Shown in pieces: positions 56,506-64,000 of a stretch of DNA of 64,000 nt (the first letter of the stretch is position 1; every line of letters begins with the position of its first letter). The notes beneath the pieces are model-generated. The model ran no database searches, was not told where the DNA came from, and worked only from the letters and a program-made list of their open reading frames with translations. The position numbers and the translations under genes are program-made. Source of the stretch: a virus. The stretch is from positions 1 to 64,000 of the IMG/VR virus record IMGVR_UViG_3300047469_000395. One strand, given 5' to 3'.

Positions 56506-59500
56506 TGCCAGATATCGCCACCCTGGGCCTTGAAGTCAACTCCTCGCAGATCGTCGACGGCAAGAAGGCCATGGATTCCATGGCTGATGCCGCCGTCAAT
56601 GTCGAGCAGAAAGTCGGCGGCGCCACCAAGGCCGTCGACAGCATGGGCGAGGCAAGCGTCAAGGTCTGGCGGTACGGCACGGATGCAGCAAAAGGTGTGG
56701 ATGCGTTGGGCGATGCAACCGAGCGCACCGGCCAACGCGCGCAGGTCACCAATGGCCAAATGAATGACACGGCCGAAATCATGCGCTCGCAGGCAGCGGC
56801 GGCAAAGGCGGCGGAGGACGCCAATAACAAGTTTCTGGCGTCGCTCGAGCGTGAGATCGCCGTCTTCGGCATGGGGCGCGGCGAGTTGGAGCGCTACACG
56901 GCCGCCGAGCTGGGCTTGGGCAGCGCGGCGCAGACCAAGGCGATGGCGCTGGGCATGTCGATCGATGCGCTGCACCGTGAGGAGGCTGAGATGCGCGCGC
57001 TGGCTGCGGCGCAGGACAAGGCGGTGGCATCGGGTGATGCATTCATCAAGAAGCTGCAGGAGCAGGTCGCAACGCAGAACCTCTCCAGCAAAGAGATGGT
57101 CGCCTACCGCGCCTCGCAACTGGGCGTCGCCGATGCCGCCGGGCCGCTTATCGCGCAGCTGAAGGACACCAAAGGCCACATGGATGGCTTTTCGCTGTCC
57201 TCGGTCGGCGCGCGCCGCGAACTGCTGGTGCTGGCGCACGAACTAAGCCAGGGCAACTACTCGAAGTTCGGCGGCTCCATGATGGTGCTGGGTGAGCAAA
57301 CCGGTGCCGCCGGCTTGCTGTTCAGCGCGACAGGTGCCGCAGCGCTGGCTTTTGCCGGCGTGCTGGCAGCTGTGGGGTACGCCTTGATCAAGGGCGCGTC
57401 GGACCAGAAGCACATGAACGATGCACTGGTGATGACCGGGAACTATGCCGGCGTGACCAGCGACAAGCTGAACGACCTGGCGCACGCCGCAGTGGAGGTC
57501 GGCGGCAGCTTAGGGGAAGCCAAGAAGGTCGCAACCGAGCTTGCTGGAAGCGGCAAATTCACAGGCGACCAGATCGGCTACATCACCGAGGCAACCGTCG
57601 CTTGGGAGCATGCCACTGGCATGTCCGTCAAAACCATCATCAAGGATTTCGAGTCGCTGGCGGTGCAATCCACCAGCACCGGCACCCGCGCAACTGAGGC
57701 TATCTCGCGCGCGACCCTGAAGCTGGACGACCAATATCACTTCTTGACCGAAGCCGTGTACGAGCAGATCCGCGCGCTGGAGAAGGAAGGCGACGCAAAG
57801 GGCGCATCGGCGCTCGCCACTGAAACGTTCGCGAAGATCACCCATGACCGCGCCGAAGCGATCCTGGAAAACCTTGGCTCGATCGCGCGCGGCTGGAATG
57901 CCGTCAAGGAGGCCATCGGCCAAGCAGGTGACGCCATCGGCGCGTTTGGTGCACGCGCAACTCCGGCTTCTGAGGTCGCAAAGCAAAGCACGCGCCTGCG
58001 ACTGTTCGATGAGGGTATCGCGGATTCGAACAAGCAGTTGGGTCGGCCTGCTGATTCGATGAACGCGGACCTCGCTGCCGCCCGAAATCGTATCGTCCTT
58101 CAACTGACGGACGCCGTGTCGAAACTGAACGAGGCCGATGCCGCGGCAATCGCTCAAGGCAAGGCCGCCGCCGCGCAATCGGCCGGCGCGCATGCGGCGT
58201 CGATGCTGGCCGCGAACGATGCCAAGCACTTGAAGGAGACGAAGCTGGAACTGGCGCTCGCTTCGAACAAAGAATATGAGGCGGCCGTGCGCGCTGCAAA
58301 TCCGGATAGCCCACTGATCACCCAGCAAGCGATCGAAGAGCGTCGCCTGAAAACCATCAAGGACAACACGGATAAAACACCAAAAGCGAAGGTCGACCAG
58401 GTGGAGAGCACCGAGCTGGCCGACCGGCTCGCGCGCATCCAGGATCTGGTGAACGCGGACAAAGAGATGTACGACACCATGTCCAAGATGGAGGACATGT
58501 TCCATGCCGCTGGGAAGATGGGCGACGAGGAGTTTTACCAGTTGAAGCGCGACCACATTATCGCTGCCGGCCAGGATCAGGCCTACGGGTACACCCAGCA
58601 GATCGCGGAACTGAAGGCGTACCACAATGCCACGGCCGCAGAGGCGGCAAAGCACGCCAAGCAGATCAACGACATCGACGAGAAGCGCAAAGCGGCTGAC
58701 ATCAAGATGCAGGATGAACTGAGCCTGCTCGATGCGAAGGAATCTCTGCGCAAGGAGGCGGTGCTGACCGCCTCCGATGATGCGCAGAACAAGTATCTGG
58801 CCAGCCTGGACCAGGAAGCGAAGAAGCTGGAGGAGGCGAACGCAGCGCACGAAACCTCGAAAGGCGCCGTCGAGCGCGAAACCATCGCACGCCTGGATCT
58901 GGCGATCGCATACCAGAAGCAGTTCATCGCCGACCAGGCCAACTCCGGCGCCACGGCCGAGGAAATCGCGCAAGCTCCGGCCATCTTGAAATATCTGGAA
59001 GACGTGCGCGCCGCCCGCGCGCGCATTGCCGCTGGTCTTGATCAGCAGCAGGCAATTCAGTACAAGGACAAGGCGGCCGACCAGGCGATCAAAGACTGGC
59101 AGCGCGCGGGCCAAAGTATTGCTGACAGCCTGACCACGGCGTTTGGCGAAGGGGGAAAGGCGCTTGGGCAGATGTTCCAGGCATATGCCAAAGGCGTCGA
59201 GGGGCAGCTGCGCGCGCAGAAGGATCTGGCCGCTGCCAAGAAGCTCGCCGAGGATAATCCAGACAAGATCGCGGCCATCAACCGCGCCCAGCTGGCCGGC
59301 GCGCAATCTCAGATCCAGGGCTATGCAGGTATGACGGCCGCTGCACAGGGCTTCTTCGCGGAAGGCTCGCGAGGCTACCAAGCCATGCACGCCGCCACGG
59401 TCGCGCTGCAGAGCGCCGAGGTTGCGCTGAGCCTGATCAAGGGCGTGAACGCCGTGCTGACGCAGGGCGAGGGCGATCCGTACTCGGCATTCGTACGCAT

Positions 59501-62216
59501 GGCGGCCATGGCGGCCATCGTGACCGGCCTGGGCGTGGCGCTCACCGGCGGTGGCGGTGGAGGCGGCGGGCAGTCGGCCGCCGATGTGCAGAAGGCGCAG
59601 GGTACCGGCTCGGTGTTCGGCGACAGCTCGGCGAAGTCCGATTCGATCCGCCGCTCGATCGAGCAGCTGACCGCCAATTCCAGCGACATGCTGCCGATCA
59701 ATCAGGGCATGCTGACCGCGCTCCAAAACATCGAATCGTCGATGACGGGACTGACGAACCTGGTGGTACGCACGACCGGCCTGACCGATGGCGCCAACAT
59801 GGGTATCCAGACCGGCACGATCGCGACAGGCGGCCCAGTTGCGCTCGCCGGCAGCGCCCAGGTGGGCAGCATGATCGGTGGCGCGCTGGCCGGCCCGCTC
59901 GGTATCTGGATCGGCGGCGCCATCGGTGGTGCTGTATCCAAGCTGTGGGGCAAAACCACCCAGAACATCGTCGACTCCGGCTTGCAGTACGGCGGCAGCG
60001 TGCGTTCGCTGCAGCAGGGCCAGGGCTTCGACCAGTACGCCAGCATCGACACGACCAAGTCCAGCTTCTTTGGATTGTCGAAGAGCACGAGCAATCGCGT
60101 CGAGGTGCAGGGCCTGAACGATGAGCTGTCGAAGCAATTCGGCCTGATCTTCACGAACCTGGACAAGTCGCTGCAGGCCGCGGCGACCGCCATGGGCGGA
60201 TCGGCCGCCGACGTAACCAAGGTGCTGGACGACCTGACGCTGGAAAGCACCAAGGTTTCCCTGAAAGGCCTCACCGGCACGGCGTTGACCGATGCGCTGA
60301 ACTCCGTCATCTCGAAGTCGATGGATGAAATCGCGGAGGCGGCCTTCCCGCAACTGGACCAGTTCCGCCAGGTGGGTGAGGGCTACGCTGAGACGGTGAT
60401 GCGCATCGCGGGCGACTACGCGAAGCTTGATTCGATCCTGGCCGCCAGCAGCACGACGTTCGGCGCTACGGGCATGGCCAGTATCGCGGCGCGCGAGCGC
60501 CTGATCGAGCTGGCCGGCGGCATCGACCAGTTGGCCAGCCAAACGAATTCGTTCACGTCGAACTTCCTGTCGAAGGCCGAGCAGCTGGCGCCGGTGCAAA
60601 AATACGTCACCGACCAGCTGGCGGCCATGGGCCTGCAGAGCCTGGACACCCGTGATAAGTTCAAGGACTATGTCCTGGGCTTGGCCGACTCCGGCGCGCT
60701 GGCGACCGAAGCCGGCGCCAAGCAATATGCGGCGCTGCTCGCGCTGGCTGATGCGTTTGCCAAGACCCACGCTGCCACAGTCGACTTGACGAAAACTCAG
60801 CAGGAGATCGCCGACGAGTACACCGATCTGCAGAATAAGCTCGATGACCTGACGATGACGCAGGAGCAGCGGGCCGAGAAAGCGCGGAACGCGATCGACG
60901 CGCACAACCGGGCGCTGTACGACCAGGTGCAAGCTGCTCAGGCGGCCAAGGATGCCCTGGACGTGCAGGCGCAGCTTTACGACGTCACCGGCAACAAGGC
61001 GGCGGCCGCCGCGCTCCTGGAGAAGCAGCACGCAGACGCTATCTCCGGCATGGCGCCCGTTTTGGCGGCTGCCACCATCGCGCTGTGGAACGCGCAGGCT
61101 GCTGCCGCTGCGACGAAGAACGTCCTCGGCGCGGTGAGCGATGCGTATGCGGCACTCCAGGCGGTTGTGAACAAGGAGAAGGACAAGCTCAACGAGGCTT
61201 ACACCGCTGCCTCCGACGTGCTGCAACTCGGGATCGACGCGGCAACCGCCGCTGTGACAAAGCTCACCAGTCTCTCGCAGGAACTGCACTCGGCCCTGGA
61301 TGCCATGGCGGTGCCGGGCCAGGAGAAGGCTGACCGTGCAGCAGCGCAGGCGCAGATCGAGGCGGCGCTGGCGATCGCGAAGGCTGGCGGCCCACTGCCA
61401 GAGGCCGACTCACTGAAGAATGCCCTGTCGACGGTGTCGAAAGACGCCTCCGGTCAGTTCTCCTCGTACATCGACTACATGCGCGACCTGTACCGCACGA
61501 AAAATACTATCGGCGCGCTTTCCGGTCTGACCGATTCGCAACTTTCCGCCGAGCAGCTGACCCTCAAGACGCTGCAGGCGCAGAAGACTGCGCTTGACGC
61601 GGCCCACAAAGAGGACCTTGCCGCGCTCGATAAAACGCTCGAGGAGATGAAGAACCAGACTGACCTGCTGAATGGAATTTACACATCGCTGATGACGCTG
61701 CCGCAGGCGCTGGCCGCGCTGGGTTCTGCAGTGAAGGCCGCTCAAGCTGATCCGGGCGTGGGTGCAACCTCGGGCATTGCTGCTTCGTACCAGCTGCTGC
61801 TCGGCCGGGCGCCGGATGCCGCTGGTTTGGCGTTTTGGCAGTCCCAAGCGGCCAGCGGGGCGAGCATGGAGGCGATCTACAACTCCATCAAGTCGAGCAG
61901 CGAGTACAAGAGTTTGCACCCGTTCGCCGTTGGAACGAACTACATCCCCGGCGACATGCCAGCGCTGGTGCACGAGGGCGAGAGGATCATCCCCGCAGCC
62001 GACAATCGGGAGTTGATGTCCCGCCTGAGTAGCCCGACCAGCAGCAATGCCGACCTGGTCGCCGAGCTTCGCGCACTGCGCCAGCAGGTAGCGAACCTGG
62101 AGAATTCCGGTGCCCGCACGGCCAATGCCTGCGAGACCGGAACCGGCTTGTGGAAGCGCGTCATCCGTAATGACCGCGTGTATGCATCGACGAAAGAGGA
62201 GGCAACGACAGCATGA
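56505..62216 (+). CDS. Tail tape measure protein
   Basis: 1903 residues from the ATG in TGATG. Long helical N-terminal and C-terminal parts, central hydrophobic segments (LGVALTGGGGGG region near 1010 and MIGGALAGPLGIWIGGAIGG near 1125). Near 1750-1800 it has a DUF4214-like repeat, SYQLLLGRAPDAAGLAFWQS, then the FAVGTNYIPGDMPALVHEGE ending common in tape measures. By the usual 0.15 nm per residue this predicts a tail of about 285 nm (inference). Confidence 0.93.
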   Translation: MPDIATLGLEVNSSQIVDGKKAMDSMADAAVNVEQKVGGATKAVDSMGEASVKVWRYGTDAAKGVDALGDATERTGQRAQVTNGQMNDTAEIMRSQAAAAKAAEDANNKFLASLEREIAVFGMGRGELERYTAAELGLGSAAQTKAMALGMSIDALHREEAEMRALAAAQDKAVASGDAFIKKLQEQVATQNLSSKEMVAYRASQLGVADAAGPLIAQLKDTKGHMDGFSLSSVGARRELLVLAHELSQGNYSKFGGSMMVLGEQTGAAGLLFSATGAAALAFAGVLAAVGYALIKGASDQKHMNDALVMTGNYAGVTSDKLNDLAHAAVEVGGSLGEAKKVATELAGSGKFTGDQIGYITEATVAWEHATGMSVKTIIKDFESLAVQSTSTGTRATEAISRATLKLDDQYHFLTEAVYEQIRALEKEGDAKGASALATETFAKITHDRAEAILENLGSIARGWNAVKEAIGQAGDAIGAFGARATPASEVAKQSTRLRLFDEGIADSNKQLGRPADSMNADLAAARNRIVLQLTDAVSKLNEADAAAIAQGKAAAAQSAGAHAASMLAANDAKHLKETKLELALASNKEYEAAVRAANPDSPLITQQAIEERRLKTIKDNTDKTPKAKVDQVESTELADRLARIQDLVNADKEMYDTMSKMEDMFHAAGKMGDEEFYQLKRDHIIAAGQDQAYGYTQQIAELKAYHNATAAEAAKHAKQINDIDEKRKAADIKMQDELSLLDAKESLRKEAVLTASDDAQNKYLASLDQEAKKLEEANAAHETSKGAVERETIARLDLAIAYQKQFIADQANSGATAEEIAQAPAILKYLEDVRAARARIAAGLDQQQAIQYKDKAADQAIKDWQRAGQSIADSLTTAFGEGGKALGQMFQAYAKGVEGQLRAQKDLAAAKKLAEDNPDKIAAINRAQLAGAQSQIQGYAGMTAAAQGFFAEGSRGYQAMHAATVALQSAEVALSLIKGVNAVLTQGEGDPYSAFVRMAAMAAIVTGLGVALTGGGGGGGGQSAADVQKAQGTGSVFGDSSAKSDSIRRSIEQLTANSSDMLPINQGMLTALQNIESSMTGLTNLVVRTTGLTDGANMGIQTGTIATGGPVALAGSAQVGSMIGGALAGPLGIWIGGAIGGAVSKLWGKTTQNIVDSGLQYGGSVRSLQQGQGFDQYASIDTTKSSFFGLSKSTSNRVEVQGLNDELSKQFGLIFTNLDKSLQAAATAMGGSAADVTKVLDDLTLESTKVSLKGLTGTALTDALNSVISKSMDEIAEAAFPQLDQFRQVGEGYAETVMRIAGDYAKLDSILAASSTTFGATGMASIAARERLIELAGGIDQLASQTNSFTSNFLSKAEQLAPVQKYVTDQLAAMGLQSLDTRDKFKDYVLGLADSGALATEAGAKQYAALLALADAFAKTHAATVDLTKTQQEIADEYTDLQNKLDDLTMTQEQRAEKARNAIDAHNRALYDQVQAAQAAKDALDVQAQLYDVTGNKAAAAALLEKQHADAISGMAPVLAAATIALWNAQAAAAATKNVLGAVSDAYAALQAVVNKEKDKLNEAYTAASDVLQLGIDAATAAVTKLTSLSQELHSALDAMAVPGQEKADRAAAQAQIEAALAIAKAGGPLPEADSLKNALSTVSKDASGQFSSYIDYMRDLYRTKNTIGALSGLTDSQLSAEQLTLKTLQAQKTALDAAHKEDLAALDKTLEEMKNQTDLLNGIYTSLMTLPQALAALGSAVKAAQADPGVGATSGIAASYQLLLGRAPDAAGLAFWQSQAASGASMEAIYNSIKSSSEYKSLHPFAVGTNYIPGDMPALVHEGERIIPAADNRELMSRLSSPTSSNADLVAELRALRQQVANLENSGARTANACETGTGLWKRVIRNDRVYASTKEEATTA

Positions 62217-63268
62217 GAGTAATTCCTCCGATCGCCATCACCGAAAGCATGCTGGTGAACAGCTCAATCGTCGAGGTGCCGCCGGCGATGCATGCGCTTG
62301 GCACGACCTACGCGGCCGGTGCGACAGCCGGCACGGGAACAGTGGGCGGCGTGATCACGGTCTGGCGCTCGAAGCAGGCCGGTAACATCGGCCACGCACC
62401 CGCCAGCAGCCCCGACTGGTGGCTCAACATCGGTGATACCTACGCGGTCTACGATCCGACCGCCACCTACGGACTGGGCGACACGGTGATTGATCCTGTC
62501 GCCCACCTCGTGTACGAGTCGCAAATGGCGGCCAACCATGACCAGCCGCTGGCGACCGGCACCGCGTGGCTGAAGCGGCGTTCCACAAACAAGTGGGCGT
62601 CTTTCGATCTGCTGCGCAACACCCAGGCGGTGGCTCCGGTGGACATCGTGCAGTCGATATCGCCGGGTCAGCGCGTTTCGTCCATCGCGGTCATAGGCCT
62701 TGATGCCCGATGGGTGACGATTACTGTTTCAGTGGGCGGCGTGGTCAAGTACACCATCACCGTCCAGTTGAGCAAGCGCAAAAGCCGCACCTATCGGGAG
62801 TATTGCTTTGGCACATTCCCGATGCGAACCAGTGTTCAGTTTTTCAATCTTCCGCAATACCGTAACGCGACCATCACGGTGACGGCGGGCAAGACCACTG
62901 GCCAGCGTGGCGTCGGCGGGATTGTAGTGGGTAACGCAGTATATCTCGGTGCTGCGCAGTACGAGGCCACATCGGACCACCTCAACTTCTCGACCATCAA
63001 GCGCGATGACTTCGGAAATCTTGAGCTCGACCCCGAGCGCTCCGTGCCCAAGGTCGATCTGACGATCTGGTTTGACAAAGAGCTTACCAGTCAGCTGCTG
63101 GAAGTTCGCGAGCAGCTTAACGGCCGGCCGGCGATCTGGTCCGGCCTCGATGACTTCACCCTCGATTATTTCGAGCCGCTCTTCATTTTCGGCCCACACA
63201 AGGAGTTCAGCTTGAACCTGAAAGAGTTCGAATTCGGCGTCGCCACCCTGCAAGTAGAGGAGATGTAA
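62213..63268 (+). CDS. Distal tail protein
   Basis: 351 residues, ATGA overlap with the tape measure gene. Contains a carbohydrate-binding-like stretch YDPTATYGLGDTVI, VAHLVYESQMAANHDQPL, seen in tail-fibre-type proteins, and a C-terminal part conserved in minor tail proteins (FGPHKEFSLNLKEFEFG). Confidence 0.72.
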   Translation: MRVIPPIAITESMLVNSSIVEVPPAMHALGTTYAAGATAGTGTVGGVITVWRSKQAGNIGHAPASSPDWWLNIGDTYAVYDPTATYGLGDTVIDPVAHLVYESQMAANHDQPLATGTAWLKRRSTNKWASFDLLRNTQAVAPVDIVQSISPGQRVSSIAVIGLDARWVTITVSVGGVVKYTITVQLSKRKSRTYREYCFGTFPMRTSVQFFNLPQYRNATITVTAGKTTGQRGVGGIVVGNAVYLGAAQYEATSDHLNFSTIKRDDFGNLELDPERSVPKVDLTIWFDKELTSQLLEVREQLNGRPAIWSGLDDFTLDYFEPLFIFGPHKEFSLNLKEFEFGVATLQVEEM

Positions 63269-63270
63269 AT

Positions 63271-64000
63271 ATGGCTATTCAAGCGCCAGTACCAGCAACA
63301 CCGTTCGGCCCTGCACCCAATACGAACGACCCCGATAATTTCGACGATCTGATGGACGCTCGACTGGAACAGGAGGGCGTGTTTGGCGACCAGATGAACG
63401 CGCTGGGGCAAAACGTCTTCAATAATGCAACGGAAGCGCAGGCTCGCGCGCTGCAGGCGCAGCAGGCGGCCGCCGATGCTGCCAGCGCCGCCAGCGCGGC
63501 CGCCGCATCGACCACGGCCGTCAAGTGGACCGCCGGCACATATGGTGACGGCGTGGTGACCTGGTCGCCGACCAGTCGCTTCTCGTATCGCCACATTGGC
63601 AGCGGCGCCAGCGCCATCGATCCTGCGCTCGATCCGGGTAGCTGGGTGCTGCAGCTGTACGCGCTGGGCTTGGGCGGCATGTCGATCACCGGCAGCGTCG
63701 ACCTGATCGTCACATCGGGCGGCGCCATCTTCGTCACGCCGGCGACGCCGGGCCTCTACATCACGCTGCCGGACGCGACCACGCTCACGCAGGGCGCCAT
63801 CGCATTCCACGCCTTCAATGCTGGCGTGCACGATATGGGCGTGAGGAATAAGGCTGGCGTGGTGCTGGGCTGGATTCGTCCTGGTTCTTCCAGCGTGATC
63901 GGCCTGGCGTCCAACGCGACGGTGGCCGGCGTTTGGGTGGCGAGCAATCTGCAGAAGTTGGGCGTTACGGCGTCGTTGAACATTCCCTCCATGAGCGGCG
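63271..64000 (+). CDS. Tail protein, cut by the window end
   Basis: Opens at ATG 63271 two bases after TAA; GAGGAG upstream. 243 codons are visible with no stop. An Ala-rich coil (ARALQAQQAAADAASAASA) near residue 60 is followed by strand-rich sequence, like the start of a tail fibre or baseplate protein. Confidence 0.7.
   Translation, partial: MAIQAPVPATPFGPAPNTNDPDNFDDLMDARLEQEGVFGDQMNALGQNVFNNATEAQARALQAQQAAADAASAASAAAASTTAVKWTAGTYGDGVVTWSPTSRFSYRHIGSGASAIDPALDPGSWVLQLYALGLGGMSITGSVDLIVTSGGAIFVTPATPGLYITLPDATTLTQGAIAFHAFNAGVHDMGVRNKAGVVLGWIRPGSSSVIGLASNATVAGVWVASNLQKLGVTASLNIPSMSG

Noticed and set aside
57510-61289. 1259-codon open frame antisense to the tape measure gene
   Set aside because: A shadow frame produced by high-GC codon use; the plus-strand protein is clearly real.
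1-64000. CRISPR array or insertion sequence
   Set aside because: No regularly spaced repeats and no transposase gene were seen.

Overview
The window is almost entirely one lambdoid prophage in a GC-rich betaproteobacterial chromosome. Protein resemblances suggest an Oxalobacteraceae-like host (Janthinobacterium/Duganella/Massilia group), but this is inferred from the sequence alone. The left edge holds a chromosomal LD-carboxypeptidase gene (1-924) and a small membrane coiled-coil gene. The prophage begins in the non-coding strip 1265-1515, next to a lambda-type integrase. The window ends inside a tail gene, so the right prophage end and any lysis genes are not seen.

Leftward early operon (15040 down to 1516). 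It starts at a clear PL with three operators and runs through small unknown genes, a recombination set (ERF annealing protein, YqaJ exonuclease, NinB, an RdgC fused to an FtsK-gamma domain), a KTSC protein, an ASCH-like protein, excisionase and integrase. Most genes are chained by ATGA/TGATG overlaps. Two membrane-protein cassettes (5555-6187 and 6669-7340) are embedded in the opposite orientation. A 104-nt rod-like hairpin (14044-14147) lies in a non-coding gap.

Lysogeny block (15114-21813). Between OL and the repressor lie cargo genes: several membrane or secreted proteins, a P63C protein, and a two-gene unit of a degenerate cold-shock-domain protein plus translation factor IF-1. Pieces of a dispersed repeat are scattered among them. 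The LexA/S24-type repressor and a YdaS/Cro-like gene diverge from OR. OL and OR each carry three 15-bp operators with the same 25/24-bp spacing.

Rightward early operon (21895-37235). It carries small genes, a ParB-like protein, a C5 cytosine methyltransferase with tandem repeats, a PAPS-reductase/DndC-like protein, NinG, a helicase-methyltransferase fusion, a DUF1376 O-like replication protein with a possible origin, a DnaC-like loader and a Q-like zinc-finger protein. Five more reversed single-gene cassettes sit between these genes.

Middle (37424-41184). A serine recombinase ends at a terminator. About 630 bp of non-coding but strongly structured DNA follows, with a 14/15-bp long-range helix, GNRA and UNCG hairpins and a possible pseudoknot. 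A tRNA-Gly(UCC) gene lies just beyond, flanked by two leftward cargo genes, one of them a stand-alone response-regulator receiver. This resembles the setting of GOLLD/ROOL-type large phage RNAs, though family membership is not shown.

Late region (41185 to the end). It encodes a metallopeptidase, DUF2280 small and large terminase, DUF4055 portal, head morphogenesis protein, scaffold, a P22-type coat protein with a signal-peptide-like extension, connectors, an SGNH-like protein, tail terminator, tail tube, tail chaperone with a -1 frameshift, a 1903-residue tape measure and distal tail proteins. This predicts a long-tailed siphovirus. Intrinsic terminators stand between several late genes.
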